A stretch of 22,432 nucleotides of DNA from a virus, in the IMG/VR virus record IMGVR_UViG_3300002835_001194, positions 1-22,432 of that record; one strand, written 5' to 3'. Within the stretch, counting starts at the first letter, position 1. Each line of letters begins with the position of its first letter. Under the pieces are notes generated by a model that was not told where the DNA came from, did not search any database, and worked only from the letters and a program-made list of their open reading frames with translations. The position numbers and the translations under genes are program-made. This document shows, in pieces, positions 21,076 to 22,432 of this stretch.

Positions 21076-21366
21076 TTAATTTTCGTGGTATTCCCACTCG
21101 TCGTTATTTTTAATCATATTAATTGGAAGGTCTAAGAATATTGCGTTTTGTTCTCCTGCGTATAGACCAACTATGTTATAGTAATAAAACTCTTCGGCTT
21201 CCAAACTATCCATTCCATCTCTTTCCATTAGAATTGATAATATCTTTTCTTTGGAATATAATATTCTTGGTCCATTACCAAACTCTTCGGCAATACCTAT
21301 AATTGCTCCTTCGAGACCATCTAATAATATGGCTCCTTCAGCCTTTTCGTGAATATCAACTAACAT
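21076..21366 (-). CDS. Unknown acidic protein
   Basis: A 96-aa protein with residue pattern AILLDGLEGAIIGIAEEFGNGPRILYSKEKILSILMERDGM, then aromatic FYYYNIVGLYAGEQNAIFLD. I have the impression of a small conserved phage family with an 'LDG(L/F)(D/E)(D/E)AI(I/V)G' start, but cannot name it. The start overlaps the DUF3310 gene's end by 11 nt, so both are in one operon leading into the methyltransferase. Confidence 0.65.
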   Translation of the reverse strand: MLVDIHEKAEGAILLDGLEGAIIGIAEEFGNGPRILYSKEKILSILMERDGMDSLEAEEFYYYNIVGLYAGEQNAIFLDLPINMIKNNDEWEYHEN

Positions 21367-21580
21367 TATCTTCTAAGTTTTTAATTTTTCTTTCAAGATA
21401 CCATAAGGCTTTCTTTAGGTCTTGAAGTTCTTTGTCTGCCCCTTTTTTTCCCGCTCTTGAAATATATTTTACGGTGTTTCCAATATGAAAATCTAAATCC
21501 CAAGCCTCAATAACTTTGATGGCTTCGTATTGATTATCTTCACCACCATAATGATTAGGGTGATTAACTTGTTCTGTCAT
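21356..21580 (-). CDS. DUF3310-family protein
   Basis: A 74-aa protein matching DUF3310: VNHPNHYGG near the N-terminus, EAIKVIEAWDLDFHIGNTVKYISRAGKKG in the middle and DLKKALWYLERKI at the end. The family is frequent in phages, and T7 gp1.7 (a nucleotide kinase) carries a related segment; the small stand-alone versions have no settled function. A link to nucleotide handling is therefore only possible. It overlaps the upstream gene by 17 nt and the downstream gene by 11 nt, so the order is fixed in one transcript. Confidence 0.88.
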   Translation of the reverse strand: MTEQVNHPNHYGGEDNQYEAIKVIEAWDLDFHIGNTVKYISRAGKKGADKELQDLKKALWYLERKIKNLEDNVS

Positions 21581-21959
21581 TGTTTGTATATAATAATTTA
21601 ACTTTATTAATATCTACAACAAATCTAAACTTAATTAACATTAAATTATCTTTACCGTAATCACATTTTTGTTCCATATTTGCACCGACAACTTCAAACC
21701 TTAATCCATTAACCACAACACCAGTTGGGTCAAGATAATCAATCTCAATATCTGTCATTTTAAACAAATCTGACGGATTGAACGAATATTCTGTTGTCTC
21801 ATAAATTTCGGTAGTAAAGATTAATTTTTCACCTTCATTTATTATTTTGAATTTCCTAAATAGATATTCAGGAACAAATACGTCTTTGTTGAATCTTATT
21901 AAGAATCTATTTGTCTTTAAAGGTTCAAATGGTTTAAAATTTTCAAATTGCTTTTCCAT
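21564..21959 (-). CDS. Unknown beta-rich protein
   Basis: A 131-aa protein. LKTNRFLIRFNKDVFVPEYLFRKFKII (14-40) opens a beta-rich region, with EIDYLDPTGVVVNGLRFEV and a final MLIKFRFVVD strand. The 'NRFLIRF ... VPEYLFRKF' start is similar in style to tail-tube and baseplate beta-barrel proteins of myophages, but I cannot confirm that and treat it as a guess. It lies 11 nt after the winged-helix gene. Confidence 0.65.
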   Translation of the reverse strand: MEKQFENFKPFEPLKTNRFLIRFNKDVFVPEYLFRKFKIINEGEKLIFTTEIYETTEYSFNPSDLFKMTDIEIDYLDPTGVVVNGLRFEVVGANMEQKCDYGKDNLMLIKFRFVVDINKVKLLYTNNDRTS

Positions 21960-21970
21960 TTTTTTTAAAT

Positions 21971-22171
21971 TTAGTCTTTTTTTTCTATATGTTTAATTAC
22001 AAAATAATCTTTAGCATAACCACTTTCCTCAACAATTCCATCTTCAATTAATTTATTAATTATTTCTCTAGTTTTATCCATTGGTAGTTTAAGGATATAC
22101 TGACTAATATAGCCAATATGAATTGGTTGTCTTAATTTAGCTATTAAGATTTTTTCTGCTTCTTTTTCCAT
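21971..22171 (-). CDS. Small winged-helix-like DNA-binding protein
   Basis: A 66-aa protein beginning MEKEAEKILIAKLRQPI. The order helix, helix, recognition helix (MDKTREIINKLIEDG), then a short beta wing (IVEESGYAKDYFVIKH) matches a winged helix-turn-helix, so it may bind DNA as a small regulator. The start is ATG 22171; a TTG three codons upstream (22180) is less likely because it would overlap the upstream gene's stop at 22173. Target unknown. Confidence 0.65.
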   Translation of the reverse strand: MEKEAEKILIAKLRQPIHIGYISQYILKLPMDKTREIINKLIEDGIVEESGYAKDYFVIKHIEKKD

Positions 22172-22172
22172 A

Positions 22173-22343
22173 CTATTCAAAAATTATGTTTTCTTTTTCT
22201 ACGTATTCACGGAAGATTTTTTCCGCTTCTTCGTATGTTTTATACATACCGAGAATTGAATCTAATTCAACTGGTTCTGTAACCCCAAACTTACCATTTT
22301 TAGTTTGGTAGATAAATGTGTCTAAGATTTCTTGGGTAATCAT
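22173..22343 (-). CDS. 56-residue unknown protein
   Basis: A short reading frame starting MITQEILDTFIYQTKNGKFG and ending EKENIIFE, 56 aa, soluble with alternating strands and a C-terminal helix (YKTYEEAEKIFREYVEKE). Its ATG overlaps the TGA of the preceding gene (ATGA), and its TAG stop is one base before the next gene's ATG. This tight packing, together with sensible codon content, supports it as real. No family recognised. Confidence 0.7.
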   Translation of the reverse strand: MITQEILDTFIYQTKNGKFGVTEPVELDSILGMYKTYEEAEKIFREYVEKENIIFE

Positions 22344-22432
22344 TTTTTCTTTCCGTGTTTTTTAGATTTGGTTTCTACTTCTTCGGTTGATTTTGTTTTG
22401 GTTGCCTTGGTTGCTTTCCATTCTAATTTTGC
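22340..22432 (-). CDS. C-terminal end of a truncated gene
   Basis: The last 30 residues of a minus-strand gene enter from the right edge: AKLEWKATKATKTKSTEEVE, then a run of Lys with one His and a TGA stop. It is a low-complexity basic tail, as often found on phage nucleic-acid-binding proteins. The stop overlaps the start of the next gene by 4 nt (ATGA). The identity of the gene cannot be told. Confidence 0.6.
   Translation of the reverse strand, partial: AKLEWKATKATKTKSTEEVETKSKKHGKKK

Noticed and set aside
20204-21366. A restriction-modification system
   Set aside because: Only a methyltransferase is present; the neighbouring 96-aa and 74-aa proteins are not endonucleases.
1-22432. CRISPR arrays, insertion sequences, attachment sites
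   Set aside because: No regularly spaced repeats, no transposase or integrase and no flanking inverted repeats were seen.

Overview
The window looks like part of a large tailed-phage genome (Caudoviricetes) with a Bacteroidetes or Flavobacteria-type host. It is AT-rich and gene-dense, with short spacers and many 1-20 nt overlaps. Starts carry A/T-rich leaders, not Shine-Dalgarno boxes. At least four promoters have the Bacteroidetes layout (-33 TTTG, 19-20 nt, -7 TATCTTTG). No integrase, transposase, CRISPR, rRNA or convincing tRNA is visible. Most genes are on the minus strand; the plus-strand exceptions are a sulfotransferase-like gene and its neighbour, an IscA-type gene, a DUF192 gene and a tiny membrane-protein gene.

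Layout from left to right. 1-2491: a ParB-like protein, a two-helix membrane protein and a WCT-motif protein, after the start of another gene cut by the window edge. 2591-5650: a core-only class II Asn/Asp-tRNA-synthetase-like enzyme, a DoxX-like membrane protein, a sulfotransferase and a zincin-like metallopeptidase. 5666-11260: a glycan island with UDP-galactopyranose mutase (glf), a TibC-like heptosyltransferase, a 2OG-Fe(II) oxygenase and two GT2 glycosyltransferases. 11283-15721: small unknown genes, an IscA-type Fe-S carrier, a membrane-anchored lytic transglycosylase and a NUDIX hydrolase. 15772-19967: DUF192, a DHH phosphoesterase, and a tight four-gene block (peptidoglycan-binding protein, DUF5856-like protein and two unknowns). 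20067-22432: a 35-aa membrane protein, a beta-class DNA methyltransferase, a DUF3310 protein and small unknown genes running off the right edge.

Two observations stand out. First, several unrelated proteins share a short N-terminal peptide rich in I/L/R/E that ends in an (I/L)-x-E triplet. This resembles the capsid-targeting, protease-cleaved leaders of T4 internal proteins. Three of them sit in the block at 17523-19967, suggesting a set of proteins packed in the capsid and possibly ejected into the host. Second, the gap between glf and the heptosyltransferase is an in-frame chimera: a 65-bp copy of an internal part of glf joined at an 8-bp microhomology to a 118-bp copy of the oxygenase tail. 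As a result, direct repeats flank the heptosyltransferase as a potentially gained or lost cassette.

All functional calls are by eye from motifs. No database search was possible.
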